Shown here piece after piece: positions 5,736-6,835 of a stretch of DNA of 6,835 bases (the stretch's first letter is position 1; each line of letters opens with the position of its first letter). The translations under genes and the position numbers were made by a program. Source of the stretch: Hellea sp964576765 (GTDB lineage: Bacteria > Pseudomonadota > Alphaproteobacteria > Caulobacterales > Maricaulaceae); assembly GCA_964576765.1 (NCBI GenBank), contig CAZNWH010000110.1, positions 1-6,835 on the forward strand, read 5' to 3'. The notes below the pieces were generated by a model, which saw only the letters and a list, made by a program, of their open reading frames with translations, had not been told where the DNA came from and searched no databases.

Positions 5736-6800
5736 GTGACGGTGAAGGACGGATATTTTTTGATTGAAGGGCAATTATTTGCCCCCCAATCCAGTACATC
5801 CGAACCCGCACGTCTCGTCGTGAGTGACGATAAATATTATCTTGAAATCAACAAACGTCGATCTGACCTTATGGGAAATGTTGACGGCCTAAAAATAGAA
5901 CCTCCTATAGGGTCTTCGGCTCGAAAGATCTATTTGCCTGAGGGGCAACTCTTTGAGACGACTGAGAATGACAAAGTCGCTCGGCTAAAAGGCGGCGGGT
6001 TTTGGTCACGGCTCGCCAAGACAGAACGTTTTGGTTGGCACCTTATTCCTCTGGCCATTGCAACGCCCTTTCTAGCCTTTGGCCTTTACCGCACGCTCAT
6101 TCCGCTCTTTATTTCATTTGCTATGTTTATGACGCCCGATGGTATGATCCACTCCATCGATAAAAACACGATCAAGACGGTTGACTTCAAACTCACTAAG
6201 CCGACAGAGCTCGGCCAAGAACGCCAAGATGAGATTCAAGCCCTCTTCAAAAAATTAGTTAAAAACGTAGAGAATAATTCTGGTAAAACCCGCCGCATCC
6301 CAAATTATAAACTTCTTTTCCGCCATTCTAATATTATTGGCCCTAATGCTTTTGCCTTACCTGGGGGGACTATAGTTATGACGGATGAGCTTATCGAGAT
6401 GTTCCCGAAAGAAGATCATGTGATTTCGGCTGTGCTCGCCCATGAAATTGGGCATGTCGAACATGAGCATAGTTTACGCCAAATTTACCGCGCGCTAGGG
6501 ATGGCCGCCATGATTGGCCTAATTGCTGGCGATGCAGGTCCGATGCTGGAAGATATCGTCCTCGAAGGCTCGGCGCTTTTATCGCTGTCTTTTTCGAGAA
6601 AACATGAAATGCAGGCGGATGATTTTTCCTATGATATTTTATCTGGCACAGGGCAGCGAGCAGATGGGTTAATTGAATTTTTTAAAAAGCTCGAAGAAGA
6701 GGTATCTATCCCTGAAAGCGGTGAATGGATGATGACTCATCCTTTATCGAAAAAACGAATTGAAAATATTCAGGCGCGAATTGACACGGATAAAACGTAA
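5736..6800 (+). CDS. Membrane-anchored M48 family zinc metallopeptidase
   Basis: The 354-residue protein has three parts. Residues 1-85 form a beta-rich region (IEGQLFAPQSS, IYLPEGQLFETTEND) like the N-terminal domain that precedes many M48 peptidases paired with DUF898. A hydrophobic stretch at about 102-132 is the likely membrane anchor. The catalytic domain carries GPNAFALPGGTIVMTDEL (just before 220), the zinc motif HEIGH (H236, E237, H240), the third ligand E291 in RKHEMQAD, and the family-typical MTHPLSKKRI near the C-terminus. All catalytic residues are intact, so it should be an active endopeptidase, related in fold to HtpX, Oma1 and BepA. The side of the membrane is not certain. GTG 5736 lies 8 bp after the DUF898 stop and lacks a clear Shine-Dalgarno, suggesting translational coupling. 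GTG 5742 and TTG 5760 (the latter with AAGGACGG upstream) are alternatives. Its partner is probably the DUF898 protein; the substrate is unknown. Confidence 0.9.
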   Translation: MTVKDGYFLIEGQLFAPQSSTSEPARLVVSDDKYYLEINKRRSDLMGNVDGLKIEPPIGSSARKIYLPEGQLFETTENDKVARLKGGGFWSRLAKTERFGWHLIPLAIATPFLAFGLYRTLIPLFISFAMFMTPDGMIHSIDKNTIKTVDFKLTKPTELGQERQDEIQALFKKLVKNVENNSGKTRRIPNYKLLFRHSNIIGPNAFALPGGTIVMTDELIEMFPKEDHVISAVLAHEIGHVEHEHSLRQIYRALGMAAMIGLIAGDAGPMLEDIVLEGSALLSLSFSRKHEMQADDFSYDILSGTGQRADGLIEFFKKLEEEVSIPESGEWMMTHPLSKKRIENIQARIDTDKT

Positions 6801-6801
6801 T

Positions 6802-6835
6802 CTAATCCGGCAGGACTTCATAGCAGACAATCAAA
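6802..6835 (-). CDS. Possible C-terminal end of a convergent gene (3'-partial fragment)
   Basis: Reading the minus strand from the window edge, one frame is open and gives LIVCYEVLPD followed by a TAG at 6804-6802. The other two minus frames have early stops. This is only ten codons, so it may be chance. If real, the gene converges on the M48 peptidase with only 1 bp between stops and no room for a terminator. No family can be named. Confidence 0.22.
   Translation of the reverse strand, partial: LIVCYEVLPD

Noticed and set aside
6801..6835. Terminator after the M48 gene
   Set aside because: No stem with a T-run is visible in the 35 bases available; it may lie beyond the window.
1..6835. Mobile element, CRISPR, tRNA or defence island
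   Set aside because: No transposase, integrase, terminal repeats, spaced direct repeats, tRNA fold or known defence domains were seen; the lone GIY-YIG-like gene is not enough.

Overview
The window looks like chromosomal DNA of an alphaproteobacterium. The closest feel is the marine, moderately AT-rich members of the Hyphomonadaceae/Maricaulales, but that is inference from gene content and protein style; nothing here (no rRNA or other marker) fixes the taxon. All six recognisable genes lie on the + strand with short gaps. I see no insertion sequence, phage gene, CRISPR array, tRNA or rRNA.

Layout: (1) nt 1-3170, the 3' part of a very large gene whose start lies before the window. It encodes an ABC-2-type membrane permease fused to a periplasmic M1-family zinc aminopeptidase-like domain. 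(2) nt 3171-3241, a short AT-rich gap with a perfect 10-bp inverted repeat. (3) nt 3242-3541, a small GIY-YIG-like protein that seems to have lost the conserved acidic metal ligand. (4) nt 3569-4171, a glutathione S-transferase family protein with a strong ribosome binding site. (5) nt 4226-4585, an unrecognised basic protein with two membrane segments, preceded by a perfect 16-bp palindrome only 3 bp from its start codon. (6) nt 4648-5727, a YjgN/DUF898 multi-pass membrane protein whose Shine-Dalgarno sequence can pair with a CCTCCC stretch upstream. (7) nt 5736-6800, a membrane-anchored M48 metallopeptidase that starts 8 bp after the DUF898 gene. The last 35 bp contain no + strand gene but could hold the last codons of a convergent gene.

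Working together: DUF898 and M48 form a tight two-gene operon, a pairing I recognise as recurrent in proteobacteria. It suggests joint work at the inner membrane, probably envelope maintenance or membrane-protein turnover, but the substrate is unknown. The permease-peptidase at the left normally accompanies an ABC ATPase gene, which would lie before the window. The window thus holds two unrelated zinc metallopeptidases (M1 and M48), each physically or genetically tied to a multi-pass membrane protein. The most notable non-coding signals are the SD-sequestering hairpin before DUF898 and the two dyads before the small genes. No clearly new defence or mobile system is visible.
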